Assembly: GCF_965228935.1 (NCBI RefSeq)
Contig: NZ_OZ245846.1
Span: forward strand, 1,364,001 to 1,428,000
Length of the DNA stretch: 64,000 nt
Origin: Ulvibacterium sp965228935
GTDB lineage: Bacteria > Bacteroidota > Bacteroidia > Flavobacteriales > Flavobacteriaceae
Direction: 5' to 3'
The notes beneath the pieces are model-generated. The model worked only from the letters and a program-made list of their open reading frames with translations, was not told where the DNA came from and did no database searches. Shown here one piece after another: positions 18,207 through 27,557 of this stretch (position 1 is the stretch's first letter; every line of letters begins with the position of its first letter). Both the position numbers and the translations under genes were made by a program.

Positions 18207-19037
18207 ATGAAGCGCATACTGTTTACCGCCTTGTTTGGCATCTGTTTTTCGGTCGCAATTGCCCAGGATGGGACTAAAGTGCCTTACGGCTACAATGAGA
18301 GTGTCGGCCAATATTTTGAAGTCGCTACGGATACGAAACTGTATTATGAAATTTACGGGGAGGGTCAGCCTATCCTTATGCTCCATGGCGGTGTTTATGG
18401 TTATATCGATGAGTTTGAATTTTTTATCGATTCACTTTCAAAAGACTATCAAGTTATTTGTTTGGGGACCAGGGGGCATGTAAAATCCGATATTGGACAC
18501 GAGCCTTTTACCTATGAGCAGCGGGCCGGGGATGCCAAGAAGCTCCTGGAGCATTTGAAGATCGAAAAAGCCAAGGTCATCGGATTTTCAGACGGGGGCT
18601 ACGCAGCTTACCAAATGGCTGCCGACTATCCCAAAGCGGTTGAGAGGATGGTTGTAATAGGGGCGGGCGATAGTCCCGAGGGATCCGGGGTAAATTATGG
18701 ATATTCCGAAGAGAAATTAATGAAGGAGGCCGGAGGGTATTTCAAAAAACGCCTGGCCGCCATGCCGGAACCGAAACGATGGGACGAAAGCCTACAATGG
18801 CTCAACGCACTCTATGAAAATGAAGTGGTGAGTGAAAAGATTTTCAAAAAAATTGAATGTCCCGTATTGCTTATGGCAGGAGATAAGGATCAATATTCAA
18901 ATCCGGAAACCCTGTTAAAGGCACATGGATTCATAAAGGAATCGTATTTGTCCATCGTCCCTGGATGTGGCCATGTAGTTTTCTATTGCAATTGGAATGC
19001 CGTTTGGGCCGTTGTTGAACCTTTTTTAAAAAAATGA
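18207..19037 (+). CDS. Secreted alpha/beta hydrolase
   Basis: 276 aa. An N-terminal signal peptide (about residues 1-19, ending AIAQ) implies export to the periplasm or beyond. The alpha/beta-hydrolase fold is supported by the HGG oxyanion motif at 60-62, the nucleophile elbow GFSDGG with Ser128, GDKDQ with a candidate acid at Asp228, and GCGH with His256. The length fits a single-domain serine hydrolase, such as an esterase, lactonase or haloperoxidase-like enzyme. The substrate is not assignable. It sits 10 nt after permease 8 and abuts permease 9: the ATG at 19034 overlaps its stop and the preferred ATG at 19040 follows 2 nt later. It is therefore translationally embedded in the permease operon and may act on a compound the permeases handle (inference). 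Confidence 0.88.
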   Translation: MKRILFTALFGICFSVAIAQDGTKVPYGYNESVGQYFEVATDTKLYYEIYGEGQPILMLHGGVYGYIDEFEFFIDSLSKDYQVICLGTRGHVKSDIGHEPFTYEQRAGDAKKLLEHLKIEKAKVIGFSDGGYAAYQMAADYPKAVERMVVIGAGDSPEGSGVNYGYSEEKLMKEAGGYFKKRLAAMPEPKRWDESLQWLNALYENEVVSEKIFKKIECPVLLMAGDKDQYSNPETLLKAHGFIKESYLSIVPGCGHVVFYCNWNAVWAVVEPFLKK

Positions 19038-19039
19038 TC

Positions 19040-21418
19040 ATGTTCAGAAATCAACTAAAAATCGCATGGCGGAACCTAAAAGGAAATCCCCTGTTCTCAT
19101 TAATCAATATCCTGGGACTTTCTACGGGAATGGCCAGCGCTTTCCTCATCTATTTTTGGGTTGCGGACGAAACTATGGTGGATAAGTTTCATGCAAACGA
19201 GCCCAACCTTTATCAAATCATGATGAGGAGCGAAGAGAACGGTATTATCAGGGTATTGGACGGAACCCAGGGACCCCTTTCCGAAGCGATGGAAAAAGAT
19301 TTGCCAGAAGTGGAGCATGCCCTAACCGTTATGGATGGTGGAAAGTTGGGCATGAGTATTAGCTTTAAAAACGAAGAAAATCTGTTTAAAACCGAGGGGC
19401 TCTTTGCCAGTAAAACTTTTTTTGATGCCTTTACTTTTCCGCTAATCCGTGGTACCGCCTCTCAGGTACTATCCGACAAAGATGCGGTTGTCATTTCGGA
19501 GAATTTTGCCATAAAACTATTCGGATCGGTAGAAAACGCTATGAATCGTCCAATGGAATATAATATTTTTGGGAATGGACATTCTGCTAAGGTAACCGGT
19601 GTATTTAAAAATGTTCCCAACAATTCGACCTTGCAATTCAATTTTGTGGCCACCCGAAAAAAACTGTTGGAGGACATTTGGACCAATGGCCAGGTATGGA
19701 CCAATACCGGACCGGACACCTATGTATTGTTGAAACCAAATGTTGATATTACCGCCTTTAATTTAAAAATCGAAAGATTCGTAGATAAATATGATGAATA
19801 TAATACGTTCAGTCTTTTTTCTAGAAAGTTCTCCGATACATATCTTAAAGGGAACTATGAGAATGGGGTTCAAAGCGGAGGGAGGATTACCTACGTAAAA
19901 CTATTTTCCTTTGTTGCCTTGTTGGTTTTGCTTATTGCCTGTATCAATTTTATGAACCTTTCCACGGCAAGGGTCTCCCGTAGGTTTAAGGAAATAGGGA
20001 TTAAAAAGACCTTGGGGAGTACCAAAAGAAATTTGGTCATTCAGTTTTTGTCAGAATCCATCTTCATAACATTTCTTTCATTGGTATTGGCTCTAGTATT
20101 GGTCATTTTACTTATACCGGTCTTTAACTTTATTACGGGAAAAGAGCTTGGCATGAATTTGATTTTCCAACATATGTCTATCCTTCTTTTGGGTACACTA
20201 GCAACAGGATTTATATCCGGTAGCTACCCTGCATTTTATCTGTCCGGTTTTAGTCCGTTGGCAACCTTAAAAGGGAAATTTCAAGGGAAAGGGACGGAAC
20301 TATTTGCCCGTAAGGGCTTGGTAGTCTTTCAATTTATGGCGTCCTTGGTGTTGATTATATCGGTATTGATCATTAACGACCAGATAAATTTTGCCCTTAC
20401 CAAACCTATGGGGTATCAAAAGGATAATCTGATTCATTTTGATCTTGAAGGAAAAGCCTATGAGAATGCTCCCGTCCTGTTTGATGAAATCGAAAAAATT
20501 GAGGGGGTCGAAAGTATAGGTGGTCTAAGCGAATCCCTTATCAGTGAGGATGGTGGGTCTTCTACCTATGGTATTGATTGGCCCGGGAAAGCAGAAAACC
20601 TGGAAATCGATTTTATAATTCGCCGTGTAGATGAAAATCTGATACAGACCATGAACATTGAAATGTTGGAAGGGGATGCATTTACGGCTGAATTGGGATC
20701 CCCAGAAACCTATCTTGTACTCAACGAGGAAGCTACAAGATTAATGGGTCTAAAAGATCCCGTAGGCAAAAAAATACAGCTATGGGGCGAGGACAAGACC
20801 ATTTTAGGGGTAATGAAAAACTTCCATACAGCATCCGTAATGCAGCCGATTTCCCCTGTGGTATTTAGATACGGCTCCAATCTCGATTTGGCCATGGTAA
20901 GAATACGGCCTGGAACTTCGGCAAAGACCCTAGAAAGCATAGAGCAAACCTACAATAGCTTTAACCCCGGCTTCAATTTTAGCTTTGGCTTTCAAAATCA
21001 ATCCGTAAATGCACAATATCTTACGGAACAACGTATTTTAAGCCTCTCCAGATATTTTGCCTTCTTGGCTATTTTTATTTCCTGTTTGGGGCTCTTTGGT
21101 CTTGCCGCGTTTAATACGGAGTTAAGGATAAAGGAAATCGGTATTCGTAAAGTATTGGGGTCGTCATCGCTGGGAATATTAAGATTGCTATCATCGGATT
21201 TTGTAAAATTGATTGTATTGTCCATTGCCTTGGCAACACCCATAGCTTGGTATGCCATGAACGATTGGTTAATACAATTTGCCTATAGGACTGCGATTAG
21301 CTGGTGGGTCTTTGCCGTATCCGGCATTTTGGCCATAACCATAGCGATGTTTACCATAAGCTTTCAAGCGATTAAAGCGGCCAATGCAAACCCCGTTAAA
21401 AGTTTGCGTACCGAATAG
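19040..21418 (+). CDS. ABC transporter permease, double MacB/FtsX type, GGRI class (paralog 9)
   Basis: 792 aa from the ATG at 19040, which gives MFRNQLKIAWRN. An in-frame ATG at 19034 overlaps the hydrolase stop and adds only MI. The first domain opens VDKFHANEPNLYQI and ends YLKGNYENG..SGGRITYVKLF. The first coupling motif is K317 (KEIGIKKTLGST, K for R) and the second is K698 (KEIGIRKVLGSS). The second domain has GIDWPGK, and KNFHTASVMQPI in place of KDFHFxSL. The linker is GFSPLATLKG and the tail ANPVKSLRTE. Its closest relative by eye is paralog 20 at 50463, about 31 kb away, with the same YENG..GGRITYVKLF block and IK/VKK coupling variant. Confidence 0.94.
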   Translation: MFRNQLKIAWRNLKGNPLFSLINILGLSTGMASAFLIYFWVADETMVDKFHANEPNLYQIMMRSEENGIIRVLDGTQGPLSEAMEKDLPEVEHALTVMDGGKLGMSISFKNEENLFKTEGLFASKTFFDAFTFPLIRGTASQVLSDKDAVVISENFAIKLFGSVENAMNRPMEYNIFGNGHSAKVTGVFKNVPNNSTLQFNFVATRKKLLEDIWTNGQVWTNTGPDTYVLLKPNVDITAFNLKIERFVDKYDEYNTFSLFSRKFSDTYLKGNYENGVQSGGRITYVKLFSFVALLVLLIACINFMNLSTARVSRRFKEIGIKKTLGSTKRNLVIQFLSESIFITFLSLVLALVLVILLIPVFNFITGKELGMNLIFQHMSILLLGTLATGFISGSYPAFYLSGFSPLATLKGKFQGKGTELFARKGLVVFQFMASLVLIISVLIINDQINFALTKPMGYQKDNLIHFDLEGKAYENAPVLFDEIEKIEGVESIGGLSESLISEDGGSSTYGIDWPGKAENLEIDFIIRRVDENLIQTMNIEMLEGDAFTAELGSPETYLVLNEEATRLMGLKDPVGKKIQLWGEDKTILGVMKNFHTASVMQPISPVVFRYGSNLDLAMVRIRPGTSAKTLESIEQTYNSFNPGFNFSFGFQNQSVNAQYLTEQRILSLSRYFAFLAIFISCLGLFGLAAFNTELRIKEIGIRKVLGSSSLGILRLLSSDFVKLIVLSIALATPIAWYAMNDWLIQFAYRTAISWWVFAVSGILAITIAMFTISFQAIKAANANPVKSLRTE

Positions 21419-21468
21419 ATAGTATATACATTGAAACCAAACAATTTGAAAACACAAAGTAACAGAAG

Positions 21469-22575
21469 ATGAAAACAAAACAACTAGCCACCTTTTTATT
21501 GGTCTTTTGCACGATGGGACTCAGCGCCCAAATAACCTTTCCCGCTGATGGGAACAAGAAAGCATCAGTCTCGGAGTTTATTGGGATTACCGAAGTAAAA
21601 ATCATGTATTCCCGGCCTGGGGTAAAAGGTAGGGAAGACAAAATTTGGGGCAATCTGGTACATTACGGGTTTGCGGATTTGGGCTATGGCACCAGTAAGG
21701 CGGCACCTTGGCGTGCAGGGGCCAATGAAAACACCACCATTGAATTTTCCTCGGATGTATTCATAGAGGATCAGCCCTTGCCACAAGGCAAATATGGTTT
21801 TTTTATCGCCATGGGCGAGGAAAAAGCTACGTTGGTTTTTTCAAAATTCAATACGGCCTGGGGCAGTTTTTATTATAAGGAAAAGGACGATGCCCTACGC
21901 GTTGAGGTTCCGGTGCAAAACTTGGATGAAAGCGTGGAATGGTTAAAATACGAATTTAGTGACCAGACCAAGAATAGTGCCGTGGTCTCCTTGCAATGGG
22001 AAAAGGTAAAGATTCCCTTTAAAGTCTCCGTAGACTTGAATAAAATTCAGGTAGAGACTTTTAGAAGAGAAGTAGATTCCGGTATTTTTTATCGCTATTG
22101 GCAAAACCTACAGATGGCCGCCAATTATTGCCTCGTTAATAATGTCAATTTAGAGGAGGCACTGGGTTGGGCCGATCGCTCCATAAACTCCTATTTTGGG
22201 GAATCCAATTTCAAGACACTATCTACCTATGCCGGGTTGCTTGGAAAATTGGGCCGCCAACAGGAGGCGGATTCCATTATGCAAAAAGCCCTGCCCATGG
22301 GGACGGGCCAGGATTTGTTTTCATATGGCATCGGCTTAAACAAAATGGAACAGCATGAAAAAGCCTTAAAAGTTTCCAAAACAAATTATGATAAAAACCC
22401 GGAGGATGTGTATGCCCATTTGGGGATGGTGAGTGGGCACTATCACTTGGGCGATACAAAGAAAGCCTTGAAATTTTGTGAATCGGCCAAGGAAAAAACT
22501 ACGAATCAGATGTTCCTGTCCTATATCGAAGGCCTGATCAAGGATATCAATGAAGGAAACGAAATTTTCAAATAA
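21469..22575 (+). CDS. Secreted DUF2911-domain protein with TPR-like C-terminus
   Basis: 368 aa. A signal peptide covers about residues 1-20 (ending GLSAQ). Residues about 25-180 match the DUF2911 family of Bacteroidota: SRPGVKGREDKIWG, PWRAGANENTTI, LPQGKYGFFI and NTAWGSFYY are typical. The C-terminal third is helical with repeat-like units (ALGWADRSI, YAGLLGKLGRQQEAD, AHLGMVSGHYHLGDTKKAL) that look like tetratricopeptide repeats. DUF2911 has no established activity, so none is assigned. It lies 50 nt after paralog 9 and 12 nt before paralog 10, all on the same strand, and is likely co-transcribed with the permeases. Confidence 0.85.
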   Translation: MKTKQLATFLLVFCTMGLSAQITFPADGNKKASVSEFIGITEVKIMYSRPGVKGREDKIWGNLVHYGFADLGYGTSKAAPWRAGANENTTIEFSSDVFIEDQPLPQGKYGFFIAMGEEKATLVFSKFNTAWGSFYYKEKDDALRVEVPVQNLDESVEWLKYEFSDQTKNSAVVSLQWEKVKIPFKVSVDLNKIQVETFRREVDSGIFYRYWQNLQMAANYCLVNNVNLEEALGWADRSINSYFGESNFKTLSTYAGLLGKLGRQQEADSIMQKALPMGTGQDLFSYGIGLNKMEQHEKALKVSKTNYDKNPEDVYAHLGMVSGHYHLGDTKKALKFCESAKEKTTNQMFLSYIEGLIKDINEGNEIFK

Positions 22576-22577
22576 AT

Positions 22578-22583
22578 AGGAGG
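22578..22583 (+). promoter_or_regulatory. Shine-Dalgarno-like AGGAGG
   Basis: AGGAGG ends 4 nt before the ATG of paralog 10. This is unusual here, where most starts have A-rich leaders without such a motif. Confidence 0.45.
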
Positions 22584-22587
22584 AATA

Positions 22588-24987
22588 ATGCTAAGACATC
22601 ATATAAAGATCGCTTGGCGAAACCTTTTGCGCAACAAAGGGTATTCGGCCATAAATATTGGCGGCCTGGCCATGGGTATGGCCGTTGTTATGCTAATAGG
22701 GTTATGGGTACTGGATGAATTTACCTTTAACAGCTACCATGAAAACAATGATCGAATTGCGCAAATTTATGAGCGAGCCGAAAATCAGGACACAGGCGAG
22801 ATCCAGGTAAGCCGTGCCATGATGCATGTGACCGGAACCGTTCTGAAAGAAAATTACCAAGACCACTTCAAGCATATTTTACGAGCCTTTTGGGTGCTTG
22901 ATTATACATTGGGCACCAACGGCAAGACATTTACCCAAACTGGGGAATTCATAGAAGATGGGGCTCTGGAAATGCTTTCCCTTACCATGGTCGAAGGTAC
23001 CTATGCCAGTCTGGAGAAAACCAACGCTATGGTGTTATCCGAATCCGCAGCTTTGACCCTTTTTGGGAAAGAAAACCCCATGGGGAAGCCCATAAAAATA
23101 AACAATAGCATGGATGCCGTAGTGACCGGTATCTATAAGGATTTGCCCAAGAATACCAGTTTTGAAAACGTACAGTTCTTTGCGAACTGGGATTTATTCG
23201 AGGCCCAGGATCAGGGGATTGCAAGCTCGCGGGATACCTGGGATAATTACTCGTATAATCTGTATGTGGAACTGAAACCCGAATCGGATTTTGGATCGGT
23301 GGATGAAGCCCTTAATAACTTCTTTATCGATTATGCCCCTAAGGAATTTGCCCGATTGGAGAAATATCATCCCAAATTGTTCATGTATACGATGGACAAA
23401 TGGCACCTCTATTCGGAGTTTGAACAGGGGAAGGCCACAGGGGGTCGCATTACCTTTGTTTGGCTTTTTATCGGGATAGCCGTATTTGTACTTTTTTTGG
23501 CCTGTATCAATTTTATGAACCTCAGTACGGCACGATCTGAAAAACGGGCCAAGGAAATTGGGGTCAGAAAGGCCGTTGGATCCGGGAGAAAGCAGTTGAT
23601 CCATCAATTTTTGGGAGAATCCCTCTTGGTTTCCGGAATAGCTCTTTTATGTGCTTTGGCAATCGTATGGATTTCTCTTCCCTGGTTCAATGAAATTTCG
23701 GATAAGCATATGGGTATGCCATGGGGGAATCCCTGGTTTTGGTCCATAACCTTGGCCTTTACCTTTTTAACAGGCCTATTGGCCGGAAGTTATCCTGCGT
23801 TGTATCTATCCTCGTTTACACCCTTAAAAGCATTTAGGGGAACTTTTAAGGCAGGCACGTATACCTTCGCACCGAGAAAGGTCTTGGTGGTATTTCAGCT
23901 TTCGGTATCCCTGGTGCTGGCCATCGGGACCCTGATCGTCTTTGGCCAAATTAAATTTACACAGGACAGGCCAATCGGGTATGATCATAGCCATTTAATC
24001 ACTGTGGATATGAACAATCCGGATTATAGTGGAAAATACAACTTACTCCGTACCGAACTAAAAAATACGGGAGCAGTAGAGGAAATGGCGCAGTGTTCCT
24101 CCCCCCTTTCTGCATCGTATACAAGCTGGGGCGGGTTTGATTGGCAGGGAAAGGATCCGGATAGGGATACCAGTTTTAATATTTTTCAGGTAACCCATGA
24201 CTATGGAGAAACCATAGGATGGGAGTTTTTGGAGGGGAGGGATTTTTCGCGGGAATTCGCCTCCGATTCTACTGCCATTGTCATCAATGAACGTGCGGTA
24301 GAGTATATGGGTCTGGAAAATCCCGTCGGCACCTACATTTCCAGGCAGGGCCAACCTTTAAAAATTATTGGTGTTACCAAGAATATGATTACGGATTCCC
24401 CCTATAATCCCGTAAAACAGGCGGTGTTTTTCCTGGATTATACATATACCAATTTTATCCATATCAAGCTAAAACCTGATGTAGGCGTCCAGTCTGCTAT
24501 TGCTCGGATTGCATCGGTATTTGCCCAGGTAGTTCCCTCGGCAAACTTTGATTACAAATTTGTAGACCAGGAATATGGTCGCAAATTCGAATCCGAACAA
24601 CGGTTGGGCAATTTGGCAGGTGTCTTCACCCTTTTAGCCATTTTCATTAGTGGTTTGGGTCTTTTTGGTTTGGCTTCGTTTATGGCTGAACAACGTACCA
24701 AGGAAATCGGGGTGCGGAAAGTGCTGGGGGCATCGGTATACAGCCTATGGCAGCTGTTGTCCAAGGACTTTGTGGCCTTGGTCCTGATTTCCTGTCTCAT
24801 TGCCATTCCCATAGCCTACCATTTTATGGGACGATGGCTTCAGGGCTATGAGTATCGGGTGGATATTTCATGGGAGGTATTTGGTCTCGCCATTTTAGGG
24901 GCGTTGCTGGTTACCTTGTTGACGGTAAGTTTTCAGGCCATAAAGGCGGCAAATGCCAATCCCGTGAAAAGTTTACGGACGGAATAA
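22588..24987 (+). CDS. ABC transporter permease, double MacB/FtsX type, GGRI class (paralog 10)
   Basis: 799 aa, the same length as its apparent sister at 5902. The shared traits are NKGYSAINIGGLA in helix 1, DRIAQIYE in place of IYRV, FEQGKATGGRITFVWLF before helix 2, GFDWQGK and GRDFSREFASDST in the second domain, and SPYNPVKQ where others have KDFHFxSL. Coupling motifs are K322 (KEIGVRKAVGSG) and K705 (KEIGVRKVLGAS). Helix 6 reads ISGLGLFGL, with G for the usual C. The linker is SFTPLKAFRG and the tail ANPVKSLRTE. It follows the DUF2911 gene by 12 nt and precedes the first of three related ~105-nt spacers. Confidence 0.94.
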   Translation: MLRHHIKIAWRNLLRNKGYSAINIGGLAMGMAVVMLIGLWVLDEFTFNSYHENNDRIAQIYERAENQDTGEIQVSRAMMHVTGTVLKENYQDHFKHILRAFWVLDYTLGTNGKTFTQTGEFIEDGALEMLSLTMVEGTYASLEKTNAMVLSESAALTLFGKENPMGKPIKINNSMDAVVTGIYKDLPKNTSFENVQFFANWDLFEAQDQGIASSRDTWDNYSYNLYVELKPESDFGSVDEALNNFFIDYAPKEFARLEKYHPKLFMYTMDKWHLYSEFEQGKATGGRITFVWLFIGIAVFVLFLACINFMNLSTARSEKRAKEIGVRKAVGSGRKQLIHQFLGESLLVSGIALLCALAIVWISLPWFNEISDKHMGMPWGNPWFWSITLAFTFLTGLLAGSYPALYLSSFTPLKAFRGTFKAGTYTFAPRKVLVVFQLSVSLVLAIGTLIVFGQIKFTQDRPIGYDHSHLITVDMNNPDYSGKYNLLRTELKNTGAVEEMAQCSSPLSASYTSWGGFDWQGKDPDRDTSFNIFQVTHDYGETIGWEFLEGRDFSREFASDSTAIVINERAVEYMGLENPVGTYISRQGQPLKIIGVTKNMITDSPYNPVKQAVFFLDYTYTNFIHIKLKPDVGVQSAIARIASVFAQVVPSANFDYKFVDQEYGRKFESEQRLGNLAGVFTLLAIFISGLGLFGLASFMAEQRTKEIGVRKVLGASVYSLWQLLSKDFVALVLISCLIAIPIAYHFMGRWLQGYEYRVDISWEVFGLAILGALLVTLLTVSFQAIKAANANPVKSLRTE

Positions 24988-25093
24988 ATAAGGAGACGTA
25001 AGAGTATAGATTTAAGACGTAAGACCGCAGGTTTGTCATTTGGGAATAAAGGTAAAGTACAATTGGGGGACCTAGAAAATAAAAACAAGGAGT
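24988..25093 (+). repeat. Repeated spacer type S, copy 1
   Basis: 106-nt gap between paralogs 10 and 11. It contains two GACGTAAGA units, the blocks AGGTTTGTCATTTGGG and AAGTACAATTG, then ACCTAG and the 3' block AAAAACAAGGAGTATG ending in the next start codon. The same ordered blocks occur at 27452-27557 and 30000-30101, so the spacer was copied together with the gene start that follows it. Confidence 0.75.
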
Positions 25094-27451
25094 ATGTATA
25101 GAAATTATCTAAAAATTGCTTGGCGCAACCTTTGGAAAAACAGAGGGTATAGTGCATTGAATATTTTTGGTTTGGCCATTGGAATCACCTGTGCCGGCTT
25201 GATATTGCTTTGGGTGGAGGACGAAATAAACTTCGATAGTGTTTTCCCAAAACAGGAACTTGTGTACTACGTGCCCACAAACAATCGGTTTGAAGGTCAG
25301 TGGCGTACATTTTATCAATCCACCCCCGGACCTTTGGCGCAGGCAATGAAAGATGAGATTCCCGGAATAGTAGGTAGTGCTAGGACAACTGGGGAAAATC
25401 TTTTGTTCACGGTTGGCGAAAAGGGCATTAACAGGTTCGGTAGATTTGTGGATCCCGATTTTTTGGACATGTTCAGCCTTTCCTTTATTGAGGGGGATGC
25501 CGCCACCGCTTTTGATGATTTTGATGCCATTGTGATTTCCAGGGAGACGGCCGAGCAACTTTACGGACGGAATACTACTGCCCTAGGCAGAGTGATTCGG
25601 GTAAACAAGGATACAAATTACCGTATTACAGGGGTTTACGAAAATTTGCCCAATAACGTGTCCTTTGGTTTTCAATGGGCTGCTCCTTTTGAAAGGTATG
25701 CGCTGGGCAAGGAGTGGATGAAGGAATACCGGAACGGTTTTGCCGACACTTTTGTAGAGCTTTCGCCGAAAGCCGATTTTGAAATGGTGGATGCCAAAGT
25801 ACGCGAATTCATTCCCTCAAAAATAGGGGAAGAGGACAGATATGCCTTTCTCCATCCCATGAAGGATTGGCGTTTAAGATCTAATTTTGAGAATGGGAAA
25901 AAAGTAGGTGGTCAAATTGTCTATGTCCGGTTGTTTTCCTTTATCGCCCTGATTATTTTATTGATTGCCTGTATCAATTTTATGAACCTTTCCACAGCAA
26001 GAAGTGAAAAAAGAGCCAAAGAGGTAGGGGTTCGTAAAGTGTTGGGTTCTGGTAGGAGGAAGCTAATGGTCCAATTTATGGCCGAGGCACTGATTACCAC
26101 ATCCTTGGCGGCCCTGGCCAGCATCCTGTTCATTTGGATCCTGCTGCCCGAGTTCAACACACTCATTGGAAAACAACTTCAACTTCGTATGTTTGATGTG
26201 GCCCATCTACTTCCGCTTTTGGGCATTACCTTGATCTGTGGCCTCATTTCGGGATGGTACCCGGCATTTTATCTATCCTCTTTTAAGCCTGTTGAAACCA
26301 TGAAAGGAGTGAAAGCCAAGGAAGGAAGTGCTCCCTTGATACGTAAAGGACTGGTCGTTGCCCAATTTACGGCTTCCATAGTATTTATTATTGGCACCAT
26401 CGTGGTCTACCAACAAGTACGACACGTAAAAAGTAGGGAAATGGGGTATGAGCAGGAGAATCTTGTTCAACTTCCGGTAAATGGGGATGTACTAATGAAT
26501 TTTGGACCTATTAGACAGGAAATGATATCCACTGGTGCTGTTGAAAACGTAGCCTTGATGAATAGTAACATACTTTTTGGTGGTAATAACAGCTCCGGCC
26601 TTCAATGGGAGGGCGGCAAGGATACCGAGGACGTACTTATTTCCCAAAGATATATAAGTGCCGATTTTTTCGATACCGCGGGAATGGAAATTTTGGAAGG
26701 TCGTGGTTTTACCAACGATGTTGGAACGGATAGTGAAAACGTCTTGATTACCCAATCCTTTTCAAAACTAATGGGCACGGGAAGTGCCATTGGCAAGCGA
26801 ATACGTAGGAACGATACCGAATACACCGTGATTGGGGTAGTAAAGGATTATTTATATGGGGATATGTACGGGTCGGGCGATCCGGTCATGTTCTATAACA
26901 ATCCCGAATATACCGGGAATATGTACGTGAGAATCAAGTCTGGTGTTCCTATGGCCAAGGCCCTTGCAGAAATGGAAGAGGTCATGAAAAAACAGAACCC
27001 GGCCTTTCCCTTTGAATATGAATTTGTAGAAGACACCTTTAATGCTATATTCACTAGTGAACAACTTGTGGGCAATCTTTCACGATCGTTCGCTCTTCTC
27101 GCTATCATCATTTCCTGTTTGGGCCTTTTTGGATTGTCGTCCTATACGGCCGAGCAACGAAGAAAGGAAATCGGAGTGCGCAAAGTCTTGGGAAGTAGCG
27201 TTGCCGGAATCGTCAAATCATTATCAATGGATTTTATGGGGCTGGTGCTCATAGCCCTACTGATTTCCGGCCCATTTGCCTGGTGGATGATGCAAAAGTG
27301 GCTGGAAGGGTTTGCCTATCGTATTGAGATTAATACCTGGGTATTTGTAATCGCGGGTTGTATCGCTATTTGCATTGCCCTATTGACCGTAAGTTTTCAG
27401 GCCATAAAGGCGGCAAGAGCCAATCCTGTAAAAAGTCTGCGGGCGGAATAA
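25094..27451 (+). CDS. ABC transporter permease, double MacB/FtsX type, GGRI-like class (paralog 11)
   Basis: 785 aa, a short copy. The first periplasmic domain is compact and ends RSNFENGKKVGGQIVYVRLF. Helix 2 carries ACINFMNLSTAR. Coupling motifs are K309 (KEVGVRKVLGSG) and K691 (KEIGVRKVLGSS). The motif after helix 1 is degenerate (FDSVFPKQELVYYV). The second domain has GLQWEGGKDTED, then GVVKDYLYGDMYGSG in place of KDFHFxSL. The linker is SFKPVETMKG and the tail ANPVKSLRAE. The first 60 nt, including CTTGGCGCAACCTTTGG, are almost the same as in paralog 13, and both follow a type S spacer. The downstream gap is again type S. Confidence 0.94.
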   Translation: MYRNYLKIAWRNLWKNRGYSALNIFGLAIGITCAGLILLWVEDEINFDSVFPKQELVYYVPTNNRFEGQWRTFYQSTPGPLAQAMKDEIPGIVGSARTTGENLLFTVGEKGINRFGRFVDPDFLDMFSLSFIEGDAATAFDDFDAIVISRETAEQLYGRNTTALGRVIRVNKDTNYRITGVYENLPNNVSFGFQWAAPFERYALGKEWMKEYRNGFADTFVELSPKADFEMVDAKVREFIPSKIGEEDRYAFLHPMKDWRLRSNFENGKKVGGQIVYVRLFSFIALIILLIACINFMNLSTARSEKRAKEVGVRKVLGSGRRKLMVQFMAEALITTSLAALASILFIWILLPEFNTLIGKQLQLRMFDVAHLLPLLGITLICGLISGWYPAFYLSSFKPVETMKGVKAKEGSAPLIRKGLVVAQFTASIVFIIGTIVVYQQVRHVKSREMGYEQENLVQLPVNGDVLMNFGPIRQEMISTGAVENVALMNSNILFGGNNSSGLQWEGGKDTEDVLISQRYISADFFDTAGMEILEGRGFTNDVGTDSENVLITQSFSKLMGTGSAIGKRIRRNDTEYTVIGVVKDYLYGDMYGSGDPVMFYNNPEYTGNMYVRIKSGVPMAKALAEMEEVMKKQNPAFPFEYEFVEDTFNAIFTSEQLVGNLSRSFALLAIIISCLGLFGLSSYTAEQRRKEIGVRKVLGSSVAGIVKSLSMDFMGLVLIALLISGPFAWWMMQKWLEGFAYRIEINTWVFVIAGCIAICIALLTVSFQAIKAARANPVKSLRAE

Positions 27452-27557
27452 ATACAGAGACGTAAGATTATAGACGTAAGAAGTAAGATCGGAGGTTTGT
27501 CATTTGGGCATTAGGGCCAAGTAAAATCAGGAAACCTAGGAAATAGAAACAAGGAGT
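27452..27557 (+). repeat. Repeated spacer type S, copy 2
   Basis: 106-nt gap between paralogs 11 and 12. It is colinear with copies 1 and 3: two GACGTAAGA-like units followed by GAAGTAAGA, AGGTTTGTCATTTGGG, AAACCTAGGAAAT and the AACAAGGAGTATG end block. GTAAGA units recur with roughly helical-turn spacing, which could reflect protein binding or simply a slippage-prone repeat. Confidence 0.75.

Noticed and set aside
25087..25092. AAGGAG just before the start codons of paralogs 11, 12 and 13 as a Shine-Dalgarno site
   Set aside because: It ends only 1 nt before the ATG, too close for normal pairing with 16S rRNA. It is better explained as part of the copied spacer.
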